A stretch of 64,000 nucleotides of DNA from NCBI RefSeq assembly GCF_027531815.1, contig NZ_JAPZSK010000010.1, positions 124,001-188,000 of the forward strand, read 5' to 3'. Made by a program: the position numbers and the translations under genes. The first letter of the stretch is position 1, and the number at the start of each line of letters is the position of its first letter. A model generated the notes under the pieces. That model worked only from the letters and a program-made list of their open reading frames with translations. It was not told the DNA's origin and ran no database searches. Below are positions 30,134 to 39,880 of the stretch, piece after piece. Origin of the DNA: Gemmatimonas sp. (GTDB lineage Bacteria > Gemmatimonadota > Gemmatimonadetes > Gemmatimonadales > Gemmatimonadaceae).

Positions 30134-30488
30134 TGGAGGTGAGGGGAATCGAACCCCTGTCCGAGACTAGATCGACCCCAGCTTCTACGTGCGTATTCCA
30201 TTGATTGAGGTCTCCCTCGGCTGGCCAATGGAAAGCCCACCTCAGGACAAGTCTTCTAGAGTTTTGCCTGCCGACGGAAGACGCACCAACAGGCTAGCCC
30301 AGATTTGCGATACTCACGTGCCGCCCCGGGCGGGCTGCCGCGTGAGCACTGCTACGTAACCCGAAGGTTAGGCAGCGAGCGCGAGGTTGTTGTTCGCGAT
30401 TGTGGTTTTCCCGAGTGTTTTACCAGGTGCTCGAGTACCTGGGCACGCTACCAGAGCTTCACCAACCCCGTCGAAGCCAGTCACCCCC
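30134..30488 (-). ncRNA. ssrA: Transfer-messenger RNA (tmRNA)
   Basis: About 355 nt. The 5' end GGGGGTGACTGGCTTCGACG and 3' end with T-arm GGTTCGATTCC and encoded CCA form the tRNA-like acceptor (GGGGGTG pairs with CACCTCC). The mRNA-like part reads GCG AAC AAC AAC CTC GCG CTC GCT GCC TAA, stop at 30368-30370, giving the tag ANNNLALAA with the proteolysis signal ALAA. The conserved ATC just before the GCG resume codon resembles the usual TAGTC context. It rescues stalled ribosomes with SmpB (gene not in the window). 5' end assigned from acceptor pairing. Confidence 0.97.
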
Positions 30489-30515
30489 GGTTCGAACGGT
30501 CCTGCTACCTGTTAC

Positions 30516-30543
30516 ACTATACGCCCCACGCCGGTTCCGGCAA
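30516..30543 (-). promoter_or_regulatory. Probable tmRNA promoter
   Basis: TTGCCG, 16-base spacer, TATAGT on the minus strand. Start would be about 20 bases upstream of the mature tmRNA 5' end, consistent with 5' processing. It begins 14 bases after the dus stop. Confidence 0.5.
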
Positions 30544-30556
30544 CTGTGCCGCCGTT

Positions 30557-31618
30557 TCAGGCCGCTTCACAGGTGAGATCCGATACATCCGGATCGTCGG
30601 CCTTCGCGCCCCGGGCGACGTACTCATCGTAGAAGAGGAGGTAATTGGCGAAGATCGCCTCCACCTCGGCAAAGTCGCGCACCTGATGCAGTTTGGCACG
30701 CAAATCGGCGGAGTTGGGAAGTCCCTTCACGTACCACCCCAAGTGCTTGCGGAACTCGATCGCCGCACCAATGGGATCCGTCTCGTAGGCCTGCACCATG
30801 CGCGCGTGTCCAAGGGCAACCGCGAAGCGATCGTGCACAGCCGGCGTGGCCGGCATTGGTTCGCCGTTGATCAGCGCCCGCGCCTGATTGAAGATCCACG
30901 GCTGGCCGTAGGACCCGCGACCGATCATGATGCCGTCAGCCCGCGTATGGTCGAGCATCCGCTTGGCGTCGGACGCCGTCTTGATGTCGCCGTTGCCCAG
31001 CACCGGGATGTCGAGTGCCTCGGCAACCTTGGCGATCTCGTCCCAGTTCGCCTGACCGCTGTACATCTGGGTCCGCGTCCGCGCATGGAGCGTGAACACG
31101 GTGGCGCCCGCATCCTGCATGCGAAGCGCAATGCCGACCGGGTCGCGCATCTCCTCGTTCCAGCCACTGCGCGTCTTGACCGTGACGGGAAGCGGGGTGG
31201 CCTTCGACACCGCGCGGATGATCTCCTGCACGAGGTCCATGTCCTTGAGGCACCCCGACCCGCCGTTGCGCCGCACGACCTTCTTGACCGGACATCCGAA
31301 GTTGATGTCGACGAAGTCCGGCATGAAGAGATCGGTGACCATGGCGGCCGCATCGGCCATGGCCCGCGGGTCGGCCCCGAAGATCTGTACGCCGATCGGC
31401 CGCTCGTCCTGATTGAAGCGCAGCTTGCTGATCGTTGCTTCGTTCTCCCGGCGAATGCCTTCGGCCGACAGAAACTCGGTGATCACCACGTCCGCGCCAT
31501 GGCTATGGCACAAGCGACGGAACGGCGATTCCGATACACCGGCCATGGGGGCCAGGTAGAGCGGCGTCTGGTTTGGGACCGGAAAGGGAAACGTCTTGCG
31601 GGGCAAGGACTTGGCCAT
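30557..31618 (-). CDS. dusB: tRNA-dihydrouridine synthase (DusB type)
   Basis: 353 aa FMN-dependent TIM-barrel reductase converting uridine to dihydrouridine in tRNA D-loops. Signature segments are LAPMAGVSESPFRRLC, VDINFGCPVKKV and the catalytic Cys123 in NGGSGCLKD, then VLGNGDI and IGRGSYGQPWIF. The ATG lies seven bases from a -10 box (predicted leaderless). Upstream of tmRNA, with divergent ptsN behind it. The fis neighbour seen in Enterobacteria is absent. Confidence 0.93.
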   Translation of the reverse strand: MAKSLPRKTFPFPVPNQTPLYLAPMAGVSESPFRRLCHSHGADVVITEFLSAEGIRRENEATISKLRFNQDERPIGVQIFGADPRAMADAAAMVTDLFMPDFVDINFGCPVKKVVRRNGGSGCLKDMDLVQEIIRAVSKATPLPVTVKTRSGWNEEMRDPVGIALRMQDAGATVFTLHARTRTQMYSGQANWDEIAKVAEALDIPVLGNGDIKTASDAKRMLDHTRADGIMIGRGSYGQPWIFNQARALINGEPMPATPAVHDRFAVALGHARMVQAYETDPIGAAIEFRKHLGWYVKGLPNSADLRAKLHQVRDFAEVEAIFANYLLFYDEYVARGAKADDPDVSDLTCEAA

Positions 31619-31624
31619 TCCATG

Positions 31625-31653
31625 AAAGTAGCGACGCCCAAACCGGGGGGCAA
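31625..31653 (-). promoter_or_regulatory. dus promoter, predicted leaderless
   Basis: TTGCCC, 17-base spacer, TACTTT on the minus strand; six bases separate the -10 box from the ATG at 31618. Its -35 box is ten bases from the -35 box of the divergent ptsN promoter, giving a compact back-to-back arrangement. Confidence 0.5.
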
Positions 31654-31663
31654 CGCGTCCCGT

Positions 31664-31691
31664 TTGACTCAGCGCGTCCGACGGTTAGGTT
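31664..31691 (+). promoter_or_regulatory. ptsN promoter, predicted leaderless
   Basis: TTGACT, 16-base spacer, TAGGTT. The ATG at 31700 is eight bases beyond the -10 box. Shares the TTGNNN/TAGNNT pattern with the promoters at 4056 and 16920. Confidence 0.5.
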
Positions 31692-31699
31692 GCAAGGCT

Positions 31700-32152
31700 A
31701 TGGAACTGCGCGAGTTTTTCTCCGAAGACGCCGTCCAACTGGAGCTTCAGGGCACCAGCAAGGATGAGATCCTGAAGGAATTGATCGGCCTCCTCAAGCT
31801 CGACGAGAAGTCCGAGGGCATGCTGTTCAAGATGCTCAAGCGACGCGAGAACCTGGGCTCGACGGGCATCGGCCGAGGCATCGCCATTCCACATTGCCGA
31901 TCACTGGTCGTCAACCGCCTGCGTGTCGCGTTTGGCCGCAAGAAGGACGGCGTCGATTTCAAGGCTATCGACGACAAGCCCGTGAACTTCTTCTTCCTGA
32001 TCGTTGCGCCGCCGCTCGAGGTCTCCAATCAGTACCTCCCCGTGCTCGGTAAAATTGCGCAGTTCAGCAAGGAGAGCGATGTGCCGGGCCGACTGCTCGA
32101 GATCGGATCGCCCGCCGAGTTCATGGCCTTGTTGGAAGAGAAGCGCGTGTAG
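31700..32152 (+). CDS. ptsN: PTS EIIA(Ntr)-type protein
   Basis: 150 aa single EIIA-2 domain. The phosphorylatable residue is His65 in GIAIPHCRS. FFLIVAPP and the C-terminal helix LLEIGSPAEFMALL match the fold. PtsN-type proteins act in regulatory phosphorelays rather than sugar uptake. No EI, HPr, permease, rpoN or hpf gene is next to it, so its donor and target cannot be read from context. A long open frame upstream of the ATG overlaps dus and tmRNA and is not coding. Confidence 0.88.
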   Translation: MELREFFSEDAVQLELQGTSKDEILKELIGLLKLDEKSEGMLFKMLKRRENLGSTGIGRGIAIPHCRSLVVNRLRVAFGRKKDGVDFKAIDDKPVNFFFLIVAPPLEVSNQYLPVLGKIAQFSKESDVPGRLLEIGSPAEFMALLEEKRV

Positions 32153-32171
32153 CGCTGCCGCGGCGGCTGGG

Positions 32172-33527
32172 TCAGTGGTCGATTCGCACGCGCGCGAGGT
32201 CCGACTGCAGTCGTCGGGCCACGCGCGCGCTTTGCAGGAAGGCTGCCGCTGCCAATCCGGCCACCAGACCCATCCACAACCCCTGCTCACGCCACGGGGT
32301 ATGGAAGCCCAGGTAGTAGCCCAGCGGAATACCCACGCCCCAGAACGCGATCAGGTGCAGCATTGCCGGTACGCGCGTGTCGCCGGTTCCCCGCAGCACG
32401 CCGCTGGTCACCGCCTGCAGACCGTCGAAAACCTGAAACCATCCGGCCAGCGGAATCAGCGATACGGCCACGGCCACCGTCGCCGGCTCGTTCGTGTAGA
32501 GTGACGTGAGCCATGCCGGTGCCCCGATGAACACCAGGGCGCTGATGCACATGAAGCCCACGCCGCACGCGATCGCGGCCACTGCGTCGCGTCGAGCCGT
32601 GCTGATATCGCCGCGCCCAATGGCACGGCCCACAACGGCAGCGGCGGCTCCCGATACGCCCAGCGGCACCATGAACGTGAGCGCGGCCATGTTGAGCGCA
32701 ATCTCGTGACCGGCAAGGGAGGCCGTACCCATCCATCCCATGAATAGCGCAGTCAGGCCAAACGCGAAGCTTTCGAAGAACCACTGCACGCCAATGGGGA
32801 TGCCGATGCGCAGCATGCGGAGCATCGGGGCACGTGCCATCGTTTCGGGATGCCACGGCAGAATGTGTGTCCCGAGCAACGGCCACGCGAGCCACGCGAG
32901 GACGAGGGCCATGACCCACGTGGCGATAGCCGTCGCATAGCCGGCGCCCTCTACGCCAAGCACCGGGGCCCCGAAGTTCCCGAAGATGAGCAGCCAGTTG
33001 GCTGCGGCATTCACGATATTGGCGACCACCGCCGCCACGATGATCGGACGCACCGGCCCCATCGCCTGCAGCGCCTGGCGCAACACGGCAACAAGGAAGA
33101 ATGGGAGGACACCAAGCACTCGGCGTCTGGTGTAGACGGCGGTTTCGTCAATGACGTCGAGCGGCTGATCGAGCACCGTGAGCAGCCACTCGCCGGGGAG
33201 GAGCGCCGCCATGACGACGAGTGACACCCCGAACGCCAGCACGAGACCGCGCTGCACGCCGCGCGTGATCCCGAGCCGATCGCCGGCGCCAACCGCCTGC
33301 GCCACCACGGGATCAATGGCGAAGAGCAGGCCGATGCCGAAGACGCTGACGTTGAAGAAATAGAAGTTGCCGAGCGCCACGGCGGCGATGGCAGCGCCTC
33401 CGAGCCGACCCACCATGAGCGTATCCACCACACCCATGGCCTGCAGGCCCACGTTGATGAGCACAACCGGCGCGGCAACCTGGGCCATGTCGCGCAGATC
33501 GTCCCGCCAGCCGCGCGCAGCCCTCAC
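32172..33527 (-). CDS. MATE-family efflux transporter
   Basis: 451 aa with about 12 membrane helices in two homologous halves. The N-terminal LINVGLQAMGVVDTLMVGRLG is characteristic of MATE proteins, which export cationic drugs or metabolites using Na+ or H+. The GTG at 33527 follows the amidohydrolase stop by 19 bases; an ATG 13 codons later is the alternative. Last gene of the accD-to-MATE minus-strand run; ends 19 bases from convergent ptsN. Confidence 0.9.
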   Translation of the reverse strand: MRAARGWRDDLRDMAQVAAPVVLINVGLQAMGVVDTLMVGRLGGAAIAAVALGNFYFFNVSVFGIGLLFAIDPVVAQAVGAGDRLGITRGVQRGLVLAFGVSLVVMAALLPGEWLLTVLDQPLDVIDETAVYTRRRVLGVLPFFLVAVLRQALQAMGPVRPIIVAAVVANIVNAAANWLLIFGNFGAPVLGVEGAGYATAIATWVMALVLAWLAWPLLGTHILPWHPETMARAPMLRMLRIGIPIGVQWFFESFAFGLTALFMGWMGTASLAGHEIALNMAALTFMVPLGVSGAAAAVVGRAIGRGDISTARRDAVAAIACGVGFMCISALVFIGAPAWLTSLYTNEPATVAVAVSLIPLAGWFQVFDGLQAVTSGVLRGTGDTRVPAMLHLIAFWGVGIPLGYYLGFHTPWREQGLWMGLVAGLAAAAFLQSARVARRLQSDLARVRIDH

Positions 33528-33546
33528 AATAGGCGCCGTACCGCGG

Positions 33547-35049
33547 TCACGGCGCCTTCGCCGCCTTCACCAGTTCACGAACTTCGCGCAGCAGGCGCGG
33601 CGCATCGTACGGGATTCCATCCTTGATCGTCCACTGAATGCCGCCACCGGGCCCCGCCGCGGCATCGGCACGCGGCGGATAGAACGCCTTGAGGTCTTCC
33701 AACGGATTGCCGTTCACCACCACCAGATCGGCCAGATAGCCTGCACGGACGCGGCCAAGCCGCTGCTCTTCGCCGAGTATGCGCGCGTTGTTGGCCGTGA
33801 CATGCTGCAACACCTTGAGCGTGGGAAACCCCGCCTCCTGATGCAGCTCGAGTTCACGGATGAGGCCGAATCCGTACACCTGGTAGATGAACCCGGCGTC
33901 TTCGCCGGCACCGATGAGGCCGCCCAGTCGCTCGAAGTCACGCACCGCGCGGAACCAGATCTGGTAGTTCTCCTTCCAGTATGCCTCGTCGGTACTGCTC
34001 CAGTTCGCGAAGTATGACCCGTGATTGGCGGGGTCAGGGCGGAAATACTTCTCCAGTGTCGGGTGCAGGTACTGCGCAAACCACGGCTGGGTTTCCGCGC
34101 GCTGCAGGTCGCGACTGGCCTCGTAGATCTCGAGGGTCGGATTCCACGCGACCCCACCCTGCACCATCGCCTTGAGCACCTCCTGCAGCCGCGTCGGATC
34201 GGCTTCGCGCCAAAGGCGTCCGGCATACCGAAAGCGCATGCCCTCGTCGGCATAGTTGAAATTCGACGGGAAGGGCTGGACCCCGTCGATGATCGCCGCG
34301 TCGGGAACCCCGTACCAGTGCTCGATGCTCGTCAGTCCACCCTTTGCGGCGTCCCAGGCGTTGGTTTCATCGACCGCCATGTGGTGCGCGGTGCGCAGGC
34401 CAAGCTTCCGCGCCTCATCGAGGACGGGAAGATAGACGTCCTTGTCCATGCCAAACAGCTTGAGTCCATCGACCCCAATCGTCTTGAGATCGCGCACACG
34501 CTGGCGCGCTTCCGCCTCGTTGCGGGGCACCGGCATGTAGGCGTACCGCGCGTAGACGTACAGCCGGGGGGCCGCGATGTCTCCGGTCAGACTGCGCGCC
34601 CGCAGCTGCAGCGTCTTGGGCGTCTCGCTGGAGACATCCCGCACGGTCGTGATCCCCATGCCCAGCCACAGCTTGAGCTGATAGTCGAGTGGTTGCGGCA
34701 GGCCACCGCGCTCATCCTGCACGTGCCCATGCAGATTGATCAGCCCGGGCAGGACGTATTTCCCCGTGGCGTCAATTTCGACATCGGCCGGCGCGCGTCG
34801 CACGGTCCCCGACTTCACGGCCACCGGGTCGAGTGCCACGATCTCGACGATGCGATTGCCCTCGAGGATGATGTCCTTGGGCCCCTCGGCGGGCGTGCCG
34901 TTCCCCTCGATCACCATGGCGTTGCGAATGGCCATGCGACGTGGGCGCACGCCGTGCGCGGGCGCCGACTGCGTCGAGAGTTCGGAGGCGAACGCCAGCG
35001 ACAGCAGGCCCAAGCTAACGAGCCGGGAAACGCGGTCGGTCATACGCAT
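33547..35049 (-). CDS. Exported metal-dependent amidohydrolase
   Basis: 500 aa. An N-terminal signal peptide (about residues 1-27) suggests export. The amidohydrolase metal site is visible: His107 and His109 (LHGHV), Lys197 (GLKLFG, probable carboxylated lysine), His222/223, His244 (SIEHWYG) and the Asp of GAGEDAGF. The C-terminal part returns to a beta-sandwich (AGYLADLVVVNGNPLEDL), as in imidazolonepropionase/prolidase-like relatives. Substrate cannot be deduced. Seven bases downstream of guaA, so co-transcribed, though its exported nature sets it apart from the neighbours. Confidence 0.85.
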   Translation of the reverse strand: MRMTDRVSRLVSLGLLSLAFASELSTQSAPAHGVRPRRMAIRNAMVIEGNGTPAEGPKDIILEGNRIVEIVALDPVAVKSGTVRRAPADVEIDATGKYVLPGLINLHGHVQDERGGLPQPLDYQLKLWLGMGITTVRDVSSETPKTLQLRARSLTGDIAAPRLYVYARYAYMPVPRNEAEARQRVRDLKTIGVDGLKLFGMDKDVYLPVLDEARKLGLRTAHHMAVDETNAWDAAKGGLTSIEHWYGVPDAAIIDGVQPFPSNFNYADEGMRFRYAGRLWREADPTRLQEVLKAMVQGGVAWNPTLEIYEASRDLQRAETQPWFAQYLHPTLEKYFRPDPANHGSYFANWSSTDEAYWKENYQIWFRAVRDFERLGGLIGAGEDAGFIYQVYGFGLIRELELHQEAGFPTLKVLQHVTANNARILGEEQRLGRVRAGYLADLVVVNGNPLEDLKAFYPPRADAAAGPGGGIQWTIKDGIPYDAPRLLREVRELVKAAKAP

Positions 35050-35056
35050 CTGCGGT

Positions 35057-36607
35057 TCACTCCCATTCGATGGTGGCGGGCGGCTTGGAGCTCACGTCAT
35101 ATACTACGCGGTTCACGCCGTCCACCTCGTTGATGATGCGGTTCGAAATGCGTCCCAGCACCTCGTGCGGGAAGTTGAACCAGTCCGCCGTCATGCCGTC
35201 GGTGCTGGTCACCGCGCGCAGCGCGATGACGTGCTCGTAGGTGCGGCCGTCACCCATGACTCCCACCGAACGCACCGGCAGGAACACGGCAAACGCCTGC
35301 CAGATCTCGGGGTACAGACCTGACGCCCGGATCTCTTCCAGATAGATCGCATCTGCACGCCGGAGCACATCGAGCGCGGTCGGGCTCACTTCCCCGAGCA
35401 CCCGGATGGCGAGGCCAGGACCGGGGAACGGGTGACGCCCCACCATCTCCTCCGGCAGACCGAGTTCGCGCCCCACGTTGCGCACCTCGTCCTTGAACAG
35501 CTCACGCAGCGGCTCGATGAGCTGGAACTTCATGTCCTTGGGCAGTCCACCCACGTTGTGGTGCGTCTTGATGGTGGCACTCGGCCCACCCTTGGCGCTG
35601 ACCGACTCGATGACATCCGGGTAGAGCGTCCCCTGTACCAGGAACGCCGCCTCCTTACCGGCGTCGGCGCTGGCCGACTCGAATACGCGGATAAAATGCT
35701 CGCCGATGATCTTGCGCTTGCGCTCAGGGTCACCGACGCCAGCCAACGCGTTGAGGAAGCGCTCTTCGGCGCGCACGGTGATGAGCCGGATACCCAGGTG
35801 TTCCCCCATTGTGCGTTCCACCTGGTCGCGCTCATGAAGCCGCAGCAATCCCGTGTCCACGAAAATGCAGGTGAGCTGATCACCGATGGCCTTATGCACG
35901 AGCGCCGCGGCCACGCTCGAGTCCACACCGCCCGAAAGACCGCAGATGACTTGCCGGTCTCCCACGAGCTCGCGGATGCGCGCCACTTCCTGTTCGATGA
36001 AGTGCCCGGGCGTCCAGTCCGGTGTGCAATGGCACACCCCGAACAGGAAGTTCTGTATGATCTCCGCACCACGGACCGAGTGGTGGACTTCGGCGTGAAA
36101 CTGGACAGCGTGAATGGGCTTCGTGGCATGGCGAAAGCCGGCGCAGGTGGTGCCACTGTGCGCGGTGGCCACATAGCCGGGCGGGACCTCATCCACATGA
36201 TCGCCGTGACTCATCCACACGGTTGTCCGTTCCGCTGCGTCGAACCCCTTGAACAACCCCGTGGTGTCATCGATGGTGACCTCGGCCCGGCCGTACTCGC
36301 GTCGCCCACCACCAACCACCGCGCCGCCTTCCAGGTGCGCGATGAGCTGCATGCCGTAGCACACGCCAAGCACCGGCGCGATGTCGAGCAGATCCCGCGA
36401 GACGGTTGGAGCCCCCTCGTCCGCCACGCTGCTGGGGCCTCCGGACAGGATGATTCCCGTCGGCTTCCATTTGCGGATCCACTCGAGCGACCGGGACGGC
36501 GGATGAATCTCCGAATACACGCGCGCCTCGCGGACCCGTCGCGCGATCAGCTGCGTGAACTGCGACCCGCAGTCGAGGATGAGGATACGGCTCTCTGTCT
36601 TCTGCAT
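35057..36607 (-). CDS. guaA: GMP synthase (glutamine-hydrolysing)
   Basis: 516 aa; amination of XMP to GMP. The glutaminase domain has Cys83 (GVCYGMQ) and VQFHAEV. The ATP pyrophosphatase domain has the PP-loop [12 protein letters not shown]. The C-terminal dimerisation domain ends in IEWE. The ATG shares its A with the stop of the phosphoesterase gene (TGATG), which fixes the start; 33 further codons of open frame upstream are non-coding. Confidence 0.97.
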   Translation of the reverse strand: MQKTESRILILDCGSQFTQLIARRVREARVYSEIHPPSRSLEWIRKWKPTGIILSGGPSSVADEGAPTVSRDLLDIAPVLGVCYGMQLIAHLEGGAVVGGGRREYGRAEVTIDDTTGLFKGFDAAERTTVWMSHGDHVDEVPPGYVATAHSGTTCAGFRHATKPIHAVQFHAEVHHSVRGAEIIQNFLFGVCHCTPDWTPGHFIEQEVARIRELVGDRQVICGLSGGVDSSVAAALVHKAIGDQLTCIFVDTGLLRLHERDQVERTMGEHLGIRLITVRAEERFLNALAGVGDPERKRKIIGEHFIRVFESASADAGKEAAFLVQGTLYPDVIESVSAKGGPSATIKTHHNVGGLPKDMKFQLIEPLRELFKDEVRNVGRELGLPEEMVGRHPFPGPGLAIRVLGEVSPTALDVLRRADAIYLEEIRASGLYPEIWQAFAVFLPVRSVGVMGDGRTYEHVIALRAVTSTDGMTADWFNFPHEVLGRISNRIINEVDGVNRVVYDVSSKPPATIEWE

Positions 36608-37119
36608 CAGACCTTCCACTCCGGTCCGGTGAGCTTCAGGAATTCGATGGCCTTGGTATCGAGGTCGAGGATCGCCCCGGTGGGTGCACCGTGCAACCAG
36701 CCGCACCCCTCACCCGGATTGACCAGGAGCGAGTCGCCCCGAGCCTTCATCTCGGGCACATGCGTGAAGCCGTGCACGATCACTTCATGCCCGTCGATGG
36801 AGCGTTGGTGGACATCAGCCAGATCATGCACGAGCAGGACGGACTTGCCGCCGAGATCGAAGCTGTGCGGCGACTCGTACAGCTCGGCGGCGCCGAAACC
36901 GGTCTTCGCCGCTGCAATCAGAGCATCGCGATCACCGTCGTTGCGTCCGAACACCCCGAGCAGCGGCAACGACAGGTCGTGGAACGGCTGCAACGAGAAA
37001 GGGGAACAGTAGTCCCCCGCGTGCATCACGAGTGACACGCCGCCAGCGACCATCTGCTGGAGCAGTTCGCGTATGGCAGGGACGCGGTCGTGGGTATCCG
37101 ACAACAGACCGATGCGCAT
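36607..37119 (-). CDS. YfcE/MJ0936-type metallophosphoesterase
   Basis: 170 aa calcineurin-like fold. Metal ligands: Asp8 and His10 (SDTHD), Asp36 (HAGD), Asn60 (GRND in place of GNCD) and HGFTH in place of the usual GHTH; NPGEG is intact. The family hydrolyses phosphodiesters, but the physiological substrate is unknown. Both ends are TGATG junctions (lysA upstream, guaA downstream). Confidence 0.88.
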   Translation of the reverse strand: MRIGLLSDTHDRVPAIRELLQQMVAGGVSLVMHAGDYCSPFSLQPFHDLSLPLLGVFGRNDGDRDALIAAAKTGFGAAELYESPHSFDLGGKSVLLVHDLADVHQRSIDGHEVIVHGFTHVPEMKARGDSLLVNPGEGCGWLHGAPTGAILDLDTKAIEFLKLTGPEWKV

Positions 37120-38390
37120 CAGGCAGTTCTCCAGTGGAGGGGGGCGCGCTCGAGGCGCACCAGATCATCGAACTGTTCGCGTGCCCCGGCCACGGCGAAA
37201 CGCTCGCCGTCGACGAGCACCTCAACCGGTCGCGGACGCGAGTTGTAATTGGACGCCATGGTGAAGCCGTACGCGCCGGCCGTACGGATGGCGAGCAGTG
37301 CTCCCGCTTGCACGTCGGGAAGCGCGCGAGCCTTGGCGAAGAAATCGCCGGATTCGCAGATGGGGCCCACCACGTCGGCGGTGAGTGCTCCCGCGGTCTG
37401 CTGCACGGCTTCGATCGCGTGATACGCCTGGTAGAGAGCCGGACGAATGAGATCACTCATGCCGGCGTCGGTCACGACGAAATCCTTGCCGGCGGCGTGC
37501 TTGCGATACAGCACCTCCGTGAGCAGCACGCCAGCCTCCGCGACGAGATAGCGCCCCGGCTCGAGCAGCAGCGTCAGTCCCGTTTCCAGTGCCGCGGCGC
37601 GGACGAGGCGGGCGTAGTCATCGAGATCAGCCGACGTCTCGCCCGGCTCGTACGGGACCGAGAGGCCACCGCCCACGTCCATGTACGTGACGGGGTGCCC
37701 TTCGGCACGCGCGTGGGCGATGGCCGCGAGCAATCGGGGCAAGGCATCCCGCAGTGGATCGGCATTACTGATCTGCGACCCGAGATGCATGCCGAGGCCG
37801 CGCAACTCCACGTGGGGGAGTGTGGCAATCAACGCCACCAGGCGCGTCACGTCGTCACGCGGAATCCCGAACTTCTGTCCCTTCTCTCCGGTCTTGATGT
37901 ACGCGTGGGGCGTCTCCACGGTGACTTCCGGATTGACGCGAATGGCGATCGGCGCCCTGAGGCCGAGGCCACCGGCCACGTGGTCAACGGCGACGACTTC
38001 GGCTTCCGATTCGACATTGATGAGCGCGACCCCGGCCCGGAGCGCCTGCTCGATCTCGGCAACCGTCTTCCCCACACCGCTGAACACCACGTCACGACCG
38101 CCGAAGCCGGCCTCCAGTGCGCGGAACAGCTCTCCCCCCGAGACGATGTCCACGCCCGCACCGAGTTCGCGCAGGAGGGACAGTACATGCAGGTTCGAGT
38201 TGGCCTTGACCGCAAAGTGGATGTGGTGCGGTATTCCGGCGAAGGCGTCGTCCAGGCGGCGGAAGCGATCGCGCACGGTGTTCGCGCAGTACACGTACGC
38301 TGGCGTGCCGACTGCCGCCGCGATGGCTGGTAGCGGCACCTGGTCGGCGTGCAGCACGCCGTCGATGGTCGTGAACCCGGTGGTCGGCAT
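37119..38390 (-). CDS. lysA: Diaminopimelate decarboxylase
   Basis: 423 aa PLP enzyme; last step of lysine synthesis from meso-DAP. The PLP lysine is Lys62 (FAVKANSN). GMHLGSQI, DVGGGLSVPY, EPGRYLVAEAG and GPICESGD are the standard motifs. The chosen ATG precedes the conserved N-terminus; 26 more open codons upstream overlap the proS end and are discounted. Stop overlaps the phosphoesterase start (TGATG). Confidence 0.95.
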   Translation of the reverse strand: MPTTGFTTIDGVLHADQVPLPAIAAAVGTPAYVYCANTVRDRFRRLDDAFAGIPHHIHFAVKANSNLHVLSLLRELGAGVDIVSGGELFRALEAGFGGRDVVFSGVGKTVAEIEQALRAGVALINVESEAEVVAVDHVAGGLGLRAPIAIRVNPEVTVETPHAYIKTGEKGQKFGIPRDDVTRLVALIATLPHVELRGLGMHLGSQISNADPLRDALPRLLAAIAHARAEGHPVTYMDVGGGLSVPYEPGETSADLDDYARLVRAAALETGLTLLLEPGRYLVAEAGVLLTEVLYRKHAAGKDFVVTDAGMSDLIRPALYQAYHAIEAVQQTAGALTADVVGPICESGDFFAKARALPDVQAGALLAIRTAGAYGFTMASNYNSRPRPVEVLVDGERFAVAGAREQFDDLVRLERAPLHWRTA

Positions 38391-38410
38391 GCGTGGCGCC
38401 TCGCTCGACG

Positions 38411-39880
38411 TCAGTACGAGCGCGCCCACACGACCTCGTACTTGGCCGGTTCGCCGGTCACCATGCACGTGGTCGGTGCCTCGGCGGACCGGAACTCCGC
38501 ATCAGGGATGACGCGAATTGTCGCCTTGGTCTCCTCCTTCACCCTGGCCTCGACAGCAGGGTCGCCATTCCAGCCGGCGAACACGAAGGCGCCCGGACCA
38601 TCCATGACGTCCTTGAACCGATCGTAGCCGATGCGCTCACGAATCGTATTGGCCTCGAGGCGCGTCCGCGCCGCAGCCAACATGTCCGCCTGAATGGTGT
38701 CCAGAATCACTGGCAACTCGGCGCGCAGCGCCTCGAGGCTGATGCTCCGCTTCTCGCGGGTATCGCGCCGCGCCAGCATCCCCGAACTGGAGGCCAGGTC
38801 ACGCGGCCCGATCTCCAACCGCAGCGGAATGCCACGCAACTCCCAGTGATAATACTTGGCCCCCGGCTTGATGCCGATGCGGTCGTCCACATGCACCCGG
38901 ATGCGCTCGTGGTCGGGGCGCTTGTAGCTGCCCAACTCGTCGGCGATCCGCTTCGCCGCCTCGATCGTCGCCGCGCGCTCCTCGTCGGTCTTCCAGATGG
39001 GGACGATCACCATCTGAATGGGCGTAAGGCGGGGTGGCAGACGCAGGCCGCTGTCGTCTCCGTGCGTCATGACCAACCCGCCGATCATACGCGTGGATAC
39101 ACCCCAACTGGTGTTCCACGCGTAATCCTGCTGCCCCTGCTCATTCTGGAAGGTGAGGTCGAAGGCCTTGGCGAAGTTCTGTCCCAGATTGTGCGACGTG
39201 CCCGCCTGCAGCGCCTTGTTGTCCTGCATCATGGCTTCGCAGGCGTAGGTGCGCAGCGCGCCGGCGAACTTTTCGCTTTCCGTCTTCTGCCCCGTGATGA
39301 CCGGCATGGCCATCCAGCCTTCCATGAATTCACGGTACACGCCCAGCATGCGGCGTGTTTCCGCTTCCGCCTCATCGTGCGTGGCATGCGCGGTGTGCCC
39401 TTCCTGCCAGAGAAACTCCATCGTGCGCAGGAACAGGCGCGTGCGCATCTCCCACCGCACCACGTTCGCCCACTGGTTGTACAGCAATGGCAAGTCGCGA
39501 TAGCTCTGCACCCACTTGGCGAACATCGAGTAAATGATCGTCTCCGACGTGGGGCGCACCACGAGGCGCTCCTCAAGCTGCTTGCCACCGCCGTGGGTCA
39601 CCACGGCGCACTCGGGCGCGAACCCTTCCACGTGCTGCGCCTCCTTCGACAGGAAGCTCTCGGGAATGAACAGCGGGAAGTACGCGTTCACGTGGCCCGT
39701 GGCCTTGAACATGTCGTCGAGCGCCCGCTGCATGCGCTCCCAGACGCCATAGCCGTGCGGCCGGATGACCATGCAGCCGCGAACGGGCGAGTAGTCCGCG
39801 AGCTCCGCCCGCAGCACAAGTTCGTTGTACCAGTCGCTGAAGTTCTCGGCGCGGGTGGTCAGCTTCTTGTCGTCACTCAT
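38411..39880 (-). CDS. proS: Prolyl-tRNA synthetase, archaeal/eukaryotic-like type
   Basis: 489 aa class II synthetase. It lacks the INS editing insertion of the long bacterial form and ends in a C-terminal zinc-domain-like extension with a terminal Tyr, typical of the archaeal-type ProRS found in some bacteria. Motif 2 is around [20 protein letters not shown], and the QEGHTAHAT segment is diagnostic. The ATG overlaps the hisS stop (ATGA). A stand-alone editing protein (YbaK/ProX) is not in the window. Confidence 0.95.
   Translation of the reverse strand: MSDDKKLTTRAENFSDWYNELVLRAELADYSPVRGCMVIRPHGYGVWERMQRALDDMFKATGHVNAYFPLFIPESFLSKEAQHVEGFAPECAVVTHGGGKQLEERLVVRPTSETIIYSMFAKWVQSYRDLPLLYNQWANVVRWEMRTRLFLRTMEFLWQEGHTAHATHDEAEAETRRMLGVYREFMEGWMAMPVITGQKTESEKFAGALRTYACEAMMQDNKALQAGTSHNLGQNFAKAFDLTFQNEQGQQDYAWNTSWGVSTRMIGGLVMTHGDDSGLRLPPRLTPIQMVIVPIWKTDEERAATIEAAKRIADELGSYKRPDHERIRVHVDDRIGIKPGAKYYHWELRGIPLRLEIGPRDLASSSGMLARRDTREKRSISLEALRAELPVILDTIQADMLAAARTRLEANTIRERIGYDRFKDVMDGPGAFVFAGWNGDPAVEARVKEETKATIRVIPDAEFRSAEAPTTCMVTGEPAKYEVVWARSY

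Noticed and set aside
30305-31699. Long plus-strand open frame upstream of ptsN
   Set aside because: It overlaps tmRNA and the whole dus gene on the other strand; the ptsN fold starts at the ATG at 31700, directly behind a promoter.
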